DNA of 64,000 nt from an uncultured bacterium (lineage in GTDB: Bacteria > Cyanobacteriota > Vampirovibrionia > Gastranaerophilales > Gastranaerophilaceae), in assembly GCA_950022495.1 (NCBI GenBank), contig CATLLJ010000005.1:52037-116036 (forward strand). Reading direction: 5' to 3'. The first letter of the stretch is position 1. Each line of letters starts with the position of its first letter. This document shows positions 17,045 through 25,755 of this stretch, in pieces. The notes under the pieces were generated by a model. That model saw nothing but the letters and a program-made list of their open reading frames with translations, had not been told where the DNA came from and did no database searches. The translations under genes were made by a program, and so were the position numbers.

Positions 17045-18463
17045 ATGTTTGGATTAGTTATTACAGGAGCTTTAGTCCTGATTGCAGCATTTATGTTTAT
17101 TGCAAATCAGTACAAAAGATGTCCATCAAACAAAATTATTGTAGTTTATGGTAAAACAGGCGGTGAAAGAACTGCGAAATGTGTACACGGCGGCGGTACA
17201 TTTATAATCCCGTTAATTCAGGATTACGGTGTATTATCATTAGAACCTATGACAACAGATATTGATTTGAAAGGTGCACTTTCTAAAGGCAATATCCGTG
17301 TTGCGGTTCCTTCAACATTTACATTTGGTATTTCAACAGAACCAAGAATAATGATAAATGCTGCAGAACGTTTGTTAGGTTTGTCAAAAGCTGATGTAAT
17401 TACTCAGGCAAGTGATATTATTCTTGGTCAATTACGTCTTGCTATTGCTACTTTAACAATTGAAGAAATTAACCAGGATAGAGAAAAATTCTTAGAACAG
17501 ATTAACGCAAACGTTAATACTGAGTTGAATAAAATCGGTCTTGAAATCATTAACGTAAACATTAAAGATATTACAGATGAATCAGGATATATTGATGCAA
17601 TCGGTAAAAAAGCCGCAGCTGAAGCAATTAACAAAGCAAAAGTTGAAGTTGCTCAACAAGAAAAACTGGGTGCTGTTGGTGAAGCTTCTGCAAATAAAGA
17701 AAAAGAAGTTCAAGTTGCAGAACAAACAGCACAAACATTCATCGGTAAAACCAACGCAGAAAGAGAACAACGTATTAAAACTGCTGAACTTGAAGCTCAA
17801 GCAGTTGAAGGTGAAAATATTTCTAAAGCAAATATTGCTGAATACAATGCAACTCTTGCAGTTAAACAAGCAAGTGCCTTTAAAGAAGGTGAAGTTGCAA
17901 AAGCAAACGCTCAACGTGATGTATTGTTAGCTCAAAAAGAACAAGAAGAAGCTAAACTTAAAAAAGAAGAACTTGCAAGACAAGAAGTTGAAAAACTTAA
18001 AATTCAGGTTCAAGCAGATGCAGAAGCTGAAAGAGCAAGAAGAATTGCACTCGGTGAAGCTGACGCAATTAAAGCTAAATACTTTGCAGAAGCAGAAGGT
18101 GTGAAAGCTGTATTGGAAGCAAAAGCTAAAGGTTACGAAGACCTTGTTAAAATTTCTAATAACAGACCTGAAATTGCTACAAGCTTTTTGATGATTGAAA
18201 AAATCGAAAAAATTGTTGAAAAACAAGTTGACGCAATTAAAAATATCAAATTTGATAAAATCACTGTTTGGGATGGTGGAACAGGTTCTGCTAACGGCTC
18301 AACTACAGCTAATTTTATGAAAGATCTTATCAAAGCTCTTCCTGCAATGCACGATTTGGCAGGTCAAGCCGGAATTGAGCTTCCTCAAATTTTAGGTAAA
18401 GTTGATAATGGTATAGAAGAAGCCACAGTTGTTTCTCCTGCTGATAAAAAATCAACAAAATAA
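17045..18463 (+). CDS. Flotillin-like SPFH-domain protein
   Basis: 472-aa membrane scaffold protein. It has an N-terminal hydrophobic anchor (about 2-22), an SPFH/band 7 domain (about 25-190) starting CPSNKIIVVYGKTGG, then a long Ala/Glu/Lys-rich coiled coil (about 190-350) with repeated AEAE and EAK stretches typical of flotillins, and a C-terminal tail. The family (FloT/YuaG/YqiK) builds membrane microdomains and affects fluidity and protein assembly. AAGGAG precedes the ATG. It forms an operon with the NfeD-like gene and is ended by the terminator at 18490. Confidence 0.9.
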   Translation: MFGLVITGALVLIAAFMFIANQYKRCPSNKIIVVYGKTGGERTAKCVHGGGTFIIPLIQDYGVLSLEPMTTDIDLKGALSKGNIRVAVPSTFTFGISTEPRIMINAAERLLGLSKADVITQASDIILGQLRLAIATLTIEEINQDREKFLEQINANVNTELNKIGLEIINVNIKDITDESGYIDAIGKKAAAEAINKAKVEVAQQEKLGAVGEASANKEKEVQVAEQTAQTFIGKTNAEREQRIKTAELEAQAVEGENISKANIAEYNATLAVKQASAFKEGEVAKANAQRDVLLAQKEQEEAKLKKEELARQEVEKLKIQVQADAEAERARRIALGEADAIKAKYFAEAEGVKAVLEAKAKGYEDLVKISNNRPEIATSFLMIEKIEKIVEKQVDAIKNIKFDKITVWDGGTGSANGSTTANFMKDLIKALPAMHDLAGQAGIELPQILGKVDNGIEEATVVSPADKKSTK

Positions 18464-18489
18464 AATAAAAATATTCTCAAATGTTTTTT

Positions 18490-18521
18490 AAAGGTGTTTC
18501 AAACTTGAAGCACCTTTTTTT
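18490..18521 (+). terminator. Intrinsic terminator after flotillin
   Basis: AAAGGTGTTTCAA pairs with TTGAAGCACCTTT (one G-U pair) and is followed by a T run. Confidence 0.85.
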
Positions 18522-18597
18522 ATTCTATTTGTGTCTTTTCAAATTAAAGTATTTGGTGTATAATTTGGTTGTAAGATTATGTTACAAGGAGAAATCC

Positions 18598-19440
18598 ATG
18601 GGATATAAAATTTTATCCAAAAAAGAAATATGCCCTAATCAATATGAAATTACTATTGATGCCCCATACGTTGTTCGTAATGCTCAGGCTGGGCAATTTA
18701 TAATATTTAGAGTGGAAGAAGAAGGCGAAAGAGTTCCTTTAACAATCGCTGATGTTGATAAAGAAAAGGGCGAATTAACCTTAGTATTTATGGCTGTCGG
18801 ATATTCTACAAAAAAACTTGCACAATTAAATGTAGGTGACGAATTGGTGGATTTAGTAGGACCGTTAGGCAAACCTACTCATATTAAAAATTACGGTACT
18901 GCTGTTTGCGTAGCCGGCGGTTATGGTGCTGCTCCTTGTTATTTGATTTCAAAAGCTTTAAAAGATGCCGGTAATAAAGTTTATATGATTGCCGGAGCCA
19001 GAACAAAAGATTTATTATTCTGGGAAGATAAAATGAAAGAAGCGTGTACTGAATTGTACTTGACTACCGATGACGGTTCTTATGGTATTAAGGGTTTTGG
19101 TACGGCAGTTCTTCAAGATATTATTGATAGAGAAAAAGTTGATTATGTAATTGCGGTTGGTCCTATGCCTATGATGAGAGCGGTTGCAGAATTGACAAGA
19201 GATAAGGGTATTTATACAGAAGCAAGTATGAATCCGATTATGGTCGACGGTACAGGTATGTGCGGAGCATGCAGGGTTACAGTCGGCGGAGAAACCAAGT
19301 TTGCGTGTGTAGACGGTCCTGATTTTGATGCTCATAAAATTGATTTTGATGAGGTTATAAATAGAACTCGTATTTACAAAGACCAGGAACGTAAACGCAG
19401 CGAAAATTGTAATTTATTAAAACAAACAGAAAGGGTATAA
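18598..19440 (+). CDS. NfnA/SudB-like FAD and [2Fe-2S] electron-transfer subunit
   Basis: 280 aa, starting at the ATG 18598 (AAGGAG upstream); a longer frame back to 18481 crosses a terminator and is rejected. This is a ferredoxin-NADP reductase-like protein of the dihydroorotate dehydrogenase electron-transfer / NfnA / sulfide dehydrogenase beta group. It has the FAD-binding RVPLTIADVD near 40-50, the NAD(P)-binding VCVAGGYGAAPCYLIS near 101 and the C-terminal MCGACRV...FAC cysteine pattern (CxxC, 11 residues, C) for a [2Fe-2S] cluster. The usual NfnB/GltD-like partner is not adjacent; instead a Cys-rich 61-aa protein and etfBA follow. Confidence 0.82.
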   Translation: MGYKILSKKEICPNQYEITIDAPYVVRNAQAGQFIIFRVEEEGERVPLTIADVDKEKGELTLVFMAVGYSTKKLAQLNVGDELVDLVGPLGKPTHIKNYGTAVCVAGGYGAAPCYLISKALKDAGNKVYMIAGARTKDLLFWEDKMKEACTELYLTTDDGSYGIKGFGTAVLQDIIDREKVDYVIAVGPMPMMRAVAELTRDKGIYTEASMNPIMVDGTGMCGACRVTVGGETKFACVDGPDFDAHKIDFDEVINRTRIYKDQERKRSENCNLLKQTERV

Positions 19441-19450
19441 GAGAAAAGTT

Positions 19451-19636
19451 ATGGCAAGAAATGAAATTCCGGCATGTCCGTTAATTAGTATCGGTTCAGG
19501 TATAGACATGGTTTGTTCTCAAACCAGATGTGCATGGTATGTGCCAAGTGTTCAAAAATGTTCAATGTACTTGTTAGCCTATAATGCGTTATTAGAAGCT
19601 AATGAAAAACAAAGAGCTAAGAAAGCAAAAAGTTAA
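19451..19636 (+). CDS. Small four-cysteine protein in electron-transfer cluster
   Basis: 61 aa, no family recognised. Cysteines at about 9, 22, 27 and 37 (ACPLISIG, MVCSQTRCAWYV, KCSMYLL) with a basic tail. The number and spacing of cysteines would allow an Fe-S or zinc site, but this is inference. It lies 10 nt after the NfnA-like gene and its stop is 3 nt before the etfB ATG, so all four genes are almost certainly co-translated. Confidence 0.75.
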   Translation: MARNEIPACPLISIGSGIDMVCSQTRCAWYVPSVQKCSMYLLAYNALLEANEKQRAKKAKS

Positions 19637-19639
19637 ATT

Positions 19640-20431
19640 ATGATAAAAATTGCGTTATGCATAAAGCAAGTTCCTGATACAACTGATATCAAGTGGACTG
19701 AACATAATACAATACAGCGGGAAGGGGTTGAAAGTATAATCAATCCTTTTGACGTATATGCTGCTGAATTTGCATTGAAATTGAAATCTGAAATTCAGGA
19801 TGCAAGTATAACAGTTTTTACTATGGGGCCTGCTCAAGCCGAAGGAATGCTTAGAAAAATGCTTTCTATAGGATGTGATGATGCGGTACTTGTTTCTGAT
19901 AAAAAGTTTGCGGGTGCAGATACTTATGCAACCGGACTTACTCTTTCACGAGCAATAAGAACTGTTATGCCGGATTTTGATTTGATAATTTGCGGTCAAT
20001 TTGCTGTTGATGGCGACACTGCTCAAACCGGACCAAATATAGCATCTTTCTTGGATATTCCTCAGGTTACTTATGTAAAAGATTTAATTTCATACTCTGA
20101 TAAATCTCTTACTCTTTCAAGAGAAATGGAAGATGGTGTAGAAAATGTAAAAGTCTCTTTCCCATCTTTAATCTGTGTTCTACAAAATGATTTTGAACCT
20201 CGGCGACCGATGATAAACGGGATTATTACTGCATCAAAAAAACAAATAAAGGTTTGTTCAATGGAAGATATTGGTTTAACTCCGGATAGGGTTGGTTTAA
20301 AAGGTTCTCCAACGTATGTAAGTAAAGCTTTCCGTAATGTTACAGCACATAATGCTCAAAAATTTAAATTAAATGTAGAAGACAGTGTTGATTTACTAAA
20401 ACAAAGATTAGAACAACTTTCAGCTAAATAG
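19640..20431 (+). CDS. etfB: Electron transfer flavoprotein beta subunit
   Basis: 263 aa. EtfB with EtfA carries electrons between dehydrogenases and quinone or ferredoxin/NAD partners; some versions bifurcate electrons. Diagnostic stretches are ALCIKQVPDT, NPFDVYAAEFAL, TMGPAQAEGMLRKMLSIGCD and the nucleotide-binding AVDGDTAQTGPNIASFL. The DGDTAQTGP loop resembles the form found in bifurcating ETFs. There is no clear ribosome site; translation is probably coupled to the 61-aa gene ending 3 nt upstream. etfA follows after 10 nt. Confidence 0.93.
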   Translation: MIKIALCIKQVPDTTDIKWTEHNTIQREGVESIINPFDVYAAEFALKLKSEIQDASITVFTMGPAQAEGMLRKMLSIGCDDAVLVSDKKFAGADTYATGLTLSRAIRTVMPDFDLIICGQFAVDGDTAQTGPNIASFLDIPQVTYVKDLISYSDKSLTLSREMEDGVENVKVSFPSLICVLQNDFEPRRPMINGIITASKKQIKVCSMEDIGLTPDRVGLKGSPTYVSKAFRNVTAHNAQKFKLNVEDSVDLLKQRLEQLSAK

Positions 20432-20441
20432 TAAAGGGTTA

Positions 20442-21449
20442 TTGGTTATGCCTAATAATGAAAATTCAGGGATATTAATATATGCACAGCTAACAAGAGA
20501 AGAATATATTCATACTGTGTTTTTTGAATTGCTTGATAAAGCTAAAGATTTATCTCAAAAACTTGGCGGAGTTGATGTAAATGCTGTTTTTATATCTCGT
20601 AACGGGTTAATTAATTCATTTAAAGAATCCTTTCAAAATATGGGTGTTAATAAGGTTTACTATTTTGAAGATGATAATTTAAAGAATTATTCAACTGAAT
20701 ATTATTCAAAATTAATAGTTGATTTGGTTGGAGTTATAAAGCCTGAAATTTTGCTTATAGGTGCAACTAATCAAGGAAGAGATTTGGCCCCCAGAATTGC
20801 CGCTAGTTTAGGTACAGGTTTAACTGCGGATTGTATTGATTTAGATATTAATGAAAAAGGACAGCTTGCTGCTACCCGTCCAACTTTTGGCGGACAATTA
20901 ATGGCTACAATTCTATGTAAAAATTATCCGCAAATGGCTACTGTGAGACCAAATGTTTTTAAAGTTCATTCTGTAGATGATAAAGTCGAAACAGAATTTG
21001 TTTCCTGCCCTGTAAATATTTCTTATGTGAAAAATAGTGTTGAATTATTAGAATTCAAAAAGACTGTAGAAACATTGATAAACGATTTAGATTCTGCTGA
21101 AATTATTGTAGCAGGCGGGAAAGGCTTAAAAAATCAAAAGGGATTTGAACTTTTAAAACGCTTTGCAGATTCTATCGGAGGAACTGTTGCGGCAACAAGA
21201 GGTGCCATAGAGATGGGTTTAGCTCCTGCCAGTATTCAAGTTGGTCAAACTGGTAAAACTGTACATCCAAAAATTTATATAGCATGCGGAATTTCCGGGG
21301 CGGTACAGCACACAGTAGGTATGACAGGTTCAGAACATATTATTGCTATAAATAATGATGAAAATGCTCCGATATTTGAAATTGCAGATACCGGCATTGT
21401 TGGAGATTTTTTTGATGTTGTTCCTGAATATTTAGAAACAAACACATAA
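20442..21449 (+). CDS. etfA: Electron transfer flavoprotein alpha subunit
   Basis: 335 aa. The C-terminal FAD domain shows IIVAGGKGLKNQKGFEL, AATRGAIEMG, VGQTGKTVHPKIYIACGISG and AVQHTVGMTGSE, all typical of EtfA. The N-terminal domain has EILLIGATNQGRDLAPRIAASL and TGLTADCIDL. It forms a heterodimer with EtfB. No acyl-CoA dehydrogenase, Fix or lactate dehydrogenase gene is adjacent; the redox partner may be the NfnA-like flavoprotein of the same operon. AAAGGG precedes the ATG. Confidence 0.95.
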   Translation: MVMPNNENSGILIYAQLTREEYIHTVFFELLDKAKDLSQKLGGVDVNAVFISRNGLINSFKESFQNMGVNKVYYFEDDNLKNYSTEYYSKLIVDLVGVIKPEILLIGATNQGRDLAPRIAASLGTGLTADCIDLDINEKGQLAATRPTFGGQLMATILCKNYPQMATVRPNVFKVHSVDDKVETEFVSCPVNISYVKNSVELLEFKKTVETLINDLDSAEIIVAGGKGLKNQKGFELLKRFADSIGGTVAATRGAIEMGLAPASIQVGQTGKTVHPKIYIACGISGAVQHTVGMTGSEHIIAINNDENAPIFEIADTGIVGDFFDVVPEYLETNT

Positions 21450-21451
21450 CC

Positions 21452-21480
21452 TTTACTTATTTTAAAAAAAATGTTATAAT
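21452..21480 (+). promoter_or_regulatory. Promoter upstream of the 241-aa unknown gene
   Basis: TTTACT (21452-21457), 17-nt spacer, extended -10 TGTTATAAT (ending 21480). It marks the gene at 21546 as its own transcription unit. Confidence 0.55.
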
Positions 21481-21545
21481 TACTCTGTCCTAGCCGAAAA
21501 AATTGATTAAAAGAAAGTTGTCCTTGAAGAAAGGATAATTTTTAA

Positions 21546-22271
21546 ATGGGTAAAAAATCAAAAAAATATCCGGAATATTCCACAGGTAGTATTTCGGTTA
21601 ATGGAAATACTGTTGCAACAACAAAAAGAGATAAAAATAATAATATTGTAGACTCCAGCTACAACATGTCTGCAACAGAGAAAAAAATCTATGATTCTAT
21701 TCAAAAAAATATGAGTTCGTCATTGAGTAATTTATTTAAGATTACTGATGCGAACCGACAAGAATGGAATAATCAGCTTGATGCTATCAAAACTAAAGGC
21801 ATGGAACAAATTGATAGTATTTATAAACCTATAGAAACAAATTTAAAAAATGATATTGCCTCCAGATTTGGCAATTTTGATAATTCAGTGTTTATGGATA
21901 ATCTTAATACTATTACTGATAAAAAGGCTAAAGCAGTATCTGACTTAAGTAATAACTTAGTTGCAGTTCAGAGCCAGCTGTATAATGAAGAATTGTCAAA
22001 CAGAATCAATACGCTTTCATTCTTGAATAATTTGAATTCTGTAATGAATAATAATATTATCAACTTTACAAATGCTGCAATGTCCAATTCTTCATCCGGT
22101 AACAGTTATAATAATACTGCTTATAATGCCAATAGTGCTTCCGGCGGATTTTTGAACGGTGCGTCCAGTCTGGCAAATACGTTCTTGACGGGTGCGACTG
22201 CCTTATCTACCGGTGCAAATGCTGCGACAACAGGTATTGCTGCTATCGGTGCATTGAAAAGCTTATTTTAA
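21546..22271 (+). CDS. Unknown Asn/Ser-rich protein
   Basis: 241 aa. Charged N-terminus MGKKSKKYPEYSTG, a central helix-rich region (about 45-165), then a Ser/Asn/Gly/Ala-rich low-complexity tail with GNSYNNTAYNANSASGG and a final alanine-rich, weakly hydrophobic stretch. No signal peptide. The composition is reminiscent of phage or secreted structural proteins, but no phage genes surround it and no domain is recognised. AAAGGAT precedes the ATG, and it has its own promoter. A hairpin that overlaps the leader of the next gene may end its transcript. Confidence 0.7.
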   Translation: MGKKSKKYPEYSTGSISVNGNTVATTKRDKNNNIVDSSYNMSATEKKIYDSIQKNMSSSLSNLFKITDANRQEWNNQLDAIKTKGMEQIDSIYKPIETNLKNDIASRFGNFDNSVFMDNLNTITDKKAKAVSDLSNNLVAVQSQLYNEELSNRINTLSFLNNLNSVMNNNIINFTNAAMSNSSSGNSYNNTAYNANSASGGFLNGASSLANTFLTGATALSTGANAATTGIAAIGALKSLF

Positions 22272-22304
22272 TATATGTTAACTTTTTATTTTTAAAATAG
22301 CAAT

Positions 22305-22346
22305 AAAATCTACTTGTGTGTTTTCATTAATACATAGGTAGATTTT
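22305..22346 (+). terminator. Terminator-like hairpin abutting the M16 peptidase start
   Basis: AAAATCTAC (22305-22313) pairs with GTAGATTTT (22338-22346), followed by TT and the ATG at 22349. The right arm and loop carry the AGG that would serve as ribosome site for the next gene, so terminator and translation start overlap. Confidence 0.5.
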
Positions 22347-22348
22347 TT

Positions 22349-25186
22349 ATGAATTTTATTCAAAATTATATGGCAATAAATGCCTCTCAAATAGTGAATA
22401 GTATTAATAAAACTAAGAAGGTTAATTTTACATCAGAACCGGTAAAACCTGCAGCGAATAATTCGATTGATACAATACAGAATGTCACACCGGATTATAA
22501 TGTTTCAACTCCGATGAAGTATAATTTTATAAAGGATTTGAAGGTATCTGACACTTTAAATGCAAAATGTTATAAGCTTGCAAATGGTCAAAATGTTATC
22601 ATTGTGCCAAAAGATGGTACTACAGTTGTTAAAACTTACGTAAATACAGGATCTTTCAATGAACCTGATAATTTACGCGGAATCAGCCATTTTATTGAAC
22701 ATAATTTGTTTAACGGTTCAGAAACGCTTGGTGACAAAGTATTTTTTGATGAAGTGAATAAAATGGGAGCAAATACAAATGCGTCAACTTCATTTTCAGT
22801 CACTGATTATTATATAAGTTCAAATCTTTTAGATGATAATGATTTGGAAAATAAAATTAAACTTCATGCCGGCATGATTCAAACTCCGAAATTTCTTTTG
22901 GAAAAGTTAAACAAAGAGAAAAATATTGTTAATTCTGAAATTAACATGTGCTTATCGGAAGATGAAAATATCGGTTATACCGAAACCATAAAAAATTTAT
23001 TTAATATTAAATCTTCATCTTTAGATTTAGTTGCCGGTTCTACTGATAATATTACTGCTCTAACAAGAGATGATGTTGTAAATTACTTTAATAATAATTA
23101 TTATCCGGCAAATATGACAACCGTTATTACCGGCGAAGTTGATCCTGATGATACAATGAAATTAATTTCAAAGTATTTCACATCTAAAAAAACACCAGTA
23201 CAAAACAGACATTTTGAGCAAATGACACCAACTGATAAATCAGTGAGAAAAGATATTATTTCTAAGAAATCTACAGGCGGAGCAAGTATATTTTTAGGTT
23301 TTGCAGGTCCTGAAAATTCAAATTCCAAAGACAAAATTTATATGAATGCCCTGTCTACATTGCTTGTAGATTTGCTTAATTCCAGACTGTCATCTCTGGA
23401 AAGAAAATATTCAACATTAATTGGTGTGCAGTCAGAAAGATTAAGTCCGAGACCTGATGATAAGGGTATGGTTTTGTTTGACGCAAATGTAAAAGATGAC
23501 TATACCGAAATTTTCTTGAAAGAGTTGTATGGCAAACTTACTGATTTAAAAAATAATCCTATAACTGACGATGAATTATCCGCAATTAAAAATAATATGA
23601 AAAAGAGTCATCAGCAGTGGTTAGAATGTTCGCATGCTTTGAATAATGCACTCGGTCAATCATTTTTAGATAATAGAGCTGATTATTTAAACAATTATAA
23701 CGAGATTGTAGAAAATATGACGGCTGAAGATATTGCAAATGCTGCGAAAAAATATCTTGATTTAAATAAAGTTTCGCTCACAGTTGTTCACCCTAGCGAT
23801 AGTGAAGCGGAAAAAATTAGTAATAATTATAATTCTGCTAAAACAGTTTCATTTACCGGTATAAATAAAAAAACACCGATCAATATGGACAAGGTATCAG
23901 AATATAAATTACAAAATAATTTTGATGTTATCTTAAACGATACTGATTCAGATATTGTAGAATATAGATTTTCGCTGGGTAAAAATATTTGGACTCCTAA
24001 AAAAGCGGCTGTGGCAGATGTCTTGTCTCAAATGCTTCAATATGGCGGAACACAAAAACGTAACTTGAGTGAAATGTCAGCAATGTTTGATACTCTCGGT
24101 GCAGATACTGGTATTAGTGCAGCTCAAACAGGAATAAATTTATCTTCAAGCTTTCCGATTGAAAATACAGAAAAAGTAATGAATTTATTCTTTGAAAAAC
24201 TTTATCAGCCTGACCTGACTGAAAAAACATTCAAGCAGGCATTGCAAAGATGCGAAGATTTCTATTCTACAGAAGAAGTTTCTGCCTTTGATAAATTTAA
24301 TAAAGCTATGTATAATGGAACCCCAGCGGCTCTAACTACAAAAGAAAGACAAGAAAGTCTTTCTAAAATTACCCTTGATGACGTTAAAGAATTGTATCGT
24401 GATATCTTTGAAAATGGTCAGGGACAGGTAGTTGTATCCGGCGGTTTTTCTAAAAATCCCGAGTTGAAAAATACTATTTTTAATCAAATTTCTAAATTCG
24501 CACCGGTTCAGCCAAAAGATATTTCAGTAGAAGATAAATATACTGCAATTCAACAAACTGAAGTTCATACTGCTGAATACAAGAAAAATCAGGCTCAAAT
24601 TATTGAAGGGTTTAGATTTAAATACAACAAAAATATAAAAGATGCGGTATGCCTGCAGCTGCTTAATGATATTCTCGGCGGTTCCCCATCATCAAGATTG
24701 TTCTCTGATTTAAGAGAACAAAGACACCTTGCATATCATGTATCTTCTAATTTTGATGTAGTTGATAATATTGGTACAATGTCTTTATTTATCGGTACTA
24801 CAACCGAAAATCAAGAAACAGGTGAACAAACTTTTGATAATATTAAAAAATCTATAGACGGATTTAATGAAAATATCAATAGAATTATGACAGAACCTGT
24901 ATCAGCTGAAGAATTAGATGCAGCTAAAAAAGCATTAAAAACCTCAATCCTTTCTCCGCTTGAAATGACGTCCGTAAAGACTTCTATTCTTGAATCTGCA
25001 ACAAGAAATCCTTATGGTTTAGATATTGTAAATAAAAAATTAGAATTAATTGATAAAATTACACCGGAAGATATATTAAATACAGCAAGAAATGTCTTTT
25101 CATCAAAGCCTATTTATTCAGTGGCTGCAACAAAAGCTTCTCTTGACGCTAATAAAAATTATCTCGATAGTTTATTAACAGCTTAA
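22349..25186 (+). CDS. M16-family (insulinase-like) metallopeptidase
   Basis: 945 aa with two consecutive M16 modules. The active half has the inverted zinc motif HFIEHNLFNG near residue 113 and the downstream glutamate NIVNSEINM near 192. The second half (from about 530) keeps the fold (VLSQMLQYGGTQKR, LLNDILGGSPSSRLFSDLRE) but lacks the zinc motif, as is usual. A linker near 505 contains TVSFTGINKK and the N-terminus KVNFTSEP. No signal peptide is seen, so it is predicted to be cytoplasmic, or exported by an unrecognised route. Its stop codon overlaps that of a tiny minus-strand gene. Confidence 0.9.
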   Translation: MNFIQNYMAINASQIVNSINKTKKVNFTSEPVKPAANNSIDTIQNVTPDYNVSTPMKYNFIKDLKVSDTLNAKCYKLANGQNVIIVPKDGTTVVKTYVNTGSFNEPDNLRGISHFIEHNLFNGSETLGDKVFFDEVNKMGANTNASTSFSVTDYYISSNLLDDNDLENKIKLHAGMIQTPKFLLEKLNKEKNIVNSEINMCLSEDENIGYTETIKNLFNIKSSSLDLVAGSTDNITALTRDDVVNYFNNNYYPANMTTVITGEVDPDDTMKLISKYFTSKKTPVQNRHFEQMTPTDKSVRKDIISKKSTGGASIFLGFAGPENSNSKDKIYMNALSTLLVDLLNSRLSSLERKYSTLIGVQSERLSPRPDDKGMVLFDANVKDDYTEIFLKELYGKLTDLKNNPITDDELSAIKNNMKKSHQQWLECSHALNNALGQSFLDNRADYLNNYNEIVENMTAEDIANAAKKYLDLNKVSLTVVHPSDSEAEKISNNYNSAKTVSFTGINKKTPINMDKVSEYKLQNNFDVILNDTDSDIVEYRFSLGKNIWTPKKAAVADVLSQMLQYGGTQKRNLSEMSAMFDTLGADTGISAAQTGINLSSSFPIENTEKVMNLFFEKLYQPDLTEKTFKQALQRCEDFYSTEEVSAFDKFNKAMYNGTPAALTTKERQESLSKITLDDVKELYRDIFENGQGQVVVSGGFSKNPELKNTIFNQISKFAPVQPKDISVEDKYTAIQQTEVHTAEYKKNQAQIIEGFRFKYNKNIKDAVCLQLLNDILGGSPSSRLFSDLREQRHLAYHVSSNFDVVDNIGTMSLFIGTTTENQETGEQTFDNIKKSIDGFNENINRIMTEPVSAEELDAAKKALKTSILSPLEMTSVKTSILESATRNPYGLDIVNKKLELIDKITPEDILNTARNVFSSKPIYSVAATKASLDANKNYLDSLLTA

Positions 25187-25347
25187 ATTTCTTCAGGAAT
25201 ATAAAAATGATTTTTTGCCAGAATTTCTCTGGTGTGTTCATAACAGCAGCTTTCTCTTGTAAGCTGTTGGTACTCTCTAATAATATTAATCACGTCATCT
25301 ACGGATAATTTAACCATTCTTCTTTGACCTTCAATAATTTTTGCCAT
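25183..25347 (-). CDS. Unknown 54-aa protein
   Basis: ATG at 25347 with GAAAGGGAAA upstream; encodes a 54-aa, charged, helix-prone protein (MAKIIEGQRRMVKLSVDD at the start, a Cys-Cys pair at about 31-32, ending FYIPEEI). Codon use looks like the neighbours. Its stop overlaps the stop of the M16 peptidase on the other strand (25183-25186). No family recognised; possibly regulatory given its size and charge. Confidence 0.6.
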   Translation of the reverse strand: MAKIIEGQRRMVKLSVDDVINIIREYQQLTRESCCYEHTREILAKNHFYIPEEI

Positions 25348-25386
25348 AATAATTTCCCTTTCTTTTTGTCTATTATCGGCAAGAAA

Positions 25387-25411
25387 AAAATGAACTTAAA
25401 AAGTTCATTTT
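25387..25411. terminator. Perfect 11-bp hairpin
   Basis: AAAATGAACTT, loop aaa, AAGTTCATTTT. It sits between the 54-aa gene and the terminator of the TGA-interrupted gene and is likely a bidirectional transcription stop for the convergent units. Confidence 0.6.
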
Positions 25412-25437
25412 AAAGGTGTAGAAATTTATTTTAAAAT

Positions 25438-25468
25438 AATAAAAGAGCGGCAACGCCACTCTTTTATT
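25438..25468 (-). terminator. Intrinsic terminator immediately after the in-frame extension
   Basis: AATAAAAGAG, inner stem GGC-aac-GCC, CTCTTTTATT, with an AT-rich tail on the minus strand. It starts right where the reading frame downstream of the TGA ends (25468), which supports the extended frame as the natural gene end. Confidence 0.75.
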
Positions 25469-25755
25469 TATTGTATATTCATTTGTGAATACGCAAATTC
25501 CTTTATTTTTTCTGTATTACCTCCGAGTTCTGCGACTTTATTTGCTGGAACCTTAAAGGTTACCATATTCGTTGGCGGTTTAAGATAAGTAACAGTTTGA
25601 GGATAATAAGTTGTAGTTGTAACTCCATCGGCATTTGTTACAGTTGCATGTTCACCTGCAAAATCCATATTATACGCCGAACTAGATTTACCTGTAACTG
25701 TTAAGTTATCTTTTACTTCAGCGTAAGGAGGTTTTTGGGATTCACCGCCAGCACC
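25468..25755 (-). other. Open frame downstream of in-frame TGA (C-terminal extension, paralogue 1)
   Basis: After the TGA at 25756-25758 the same frame continues for 95 sense codons beginning GAGGESQKPPYAEVK and ending AYSQMNIQ-stop, followed at once by a terminator. Composition (Thr/Val/Lys, TTTTYYPQTVTYLKPP) looks like real protein. An internal ATG at 25668 has no obvious ribosome site. It is likely the lost or readthrough C-terminus of the upstream gene. Confidence 0.6.

Noticed and set aside
17582-18226. Cys/Phe-rich minus-strand ORFs opposite flotillin
   Set aside because: Shadows of the Ala/Glu/Lys coiled coil on the other strand.
18481-18597. Longer N-terminus for the NfnA-like gene
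   Set aside because: The extension reads through the flotillin terminator and precedes the gene's own ribosome site.
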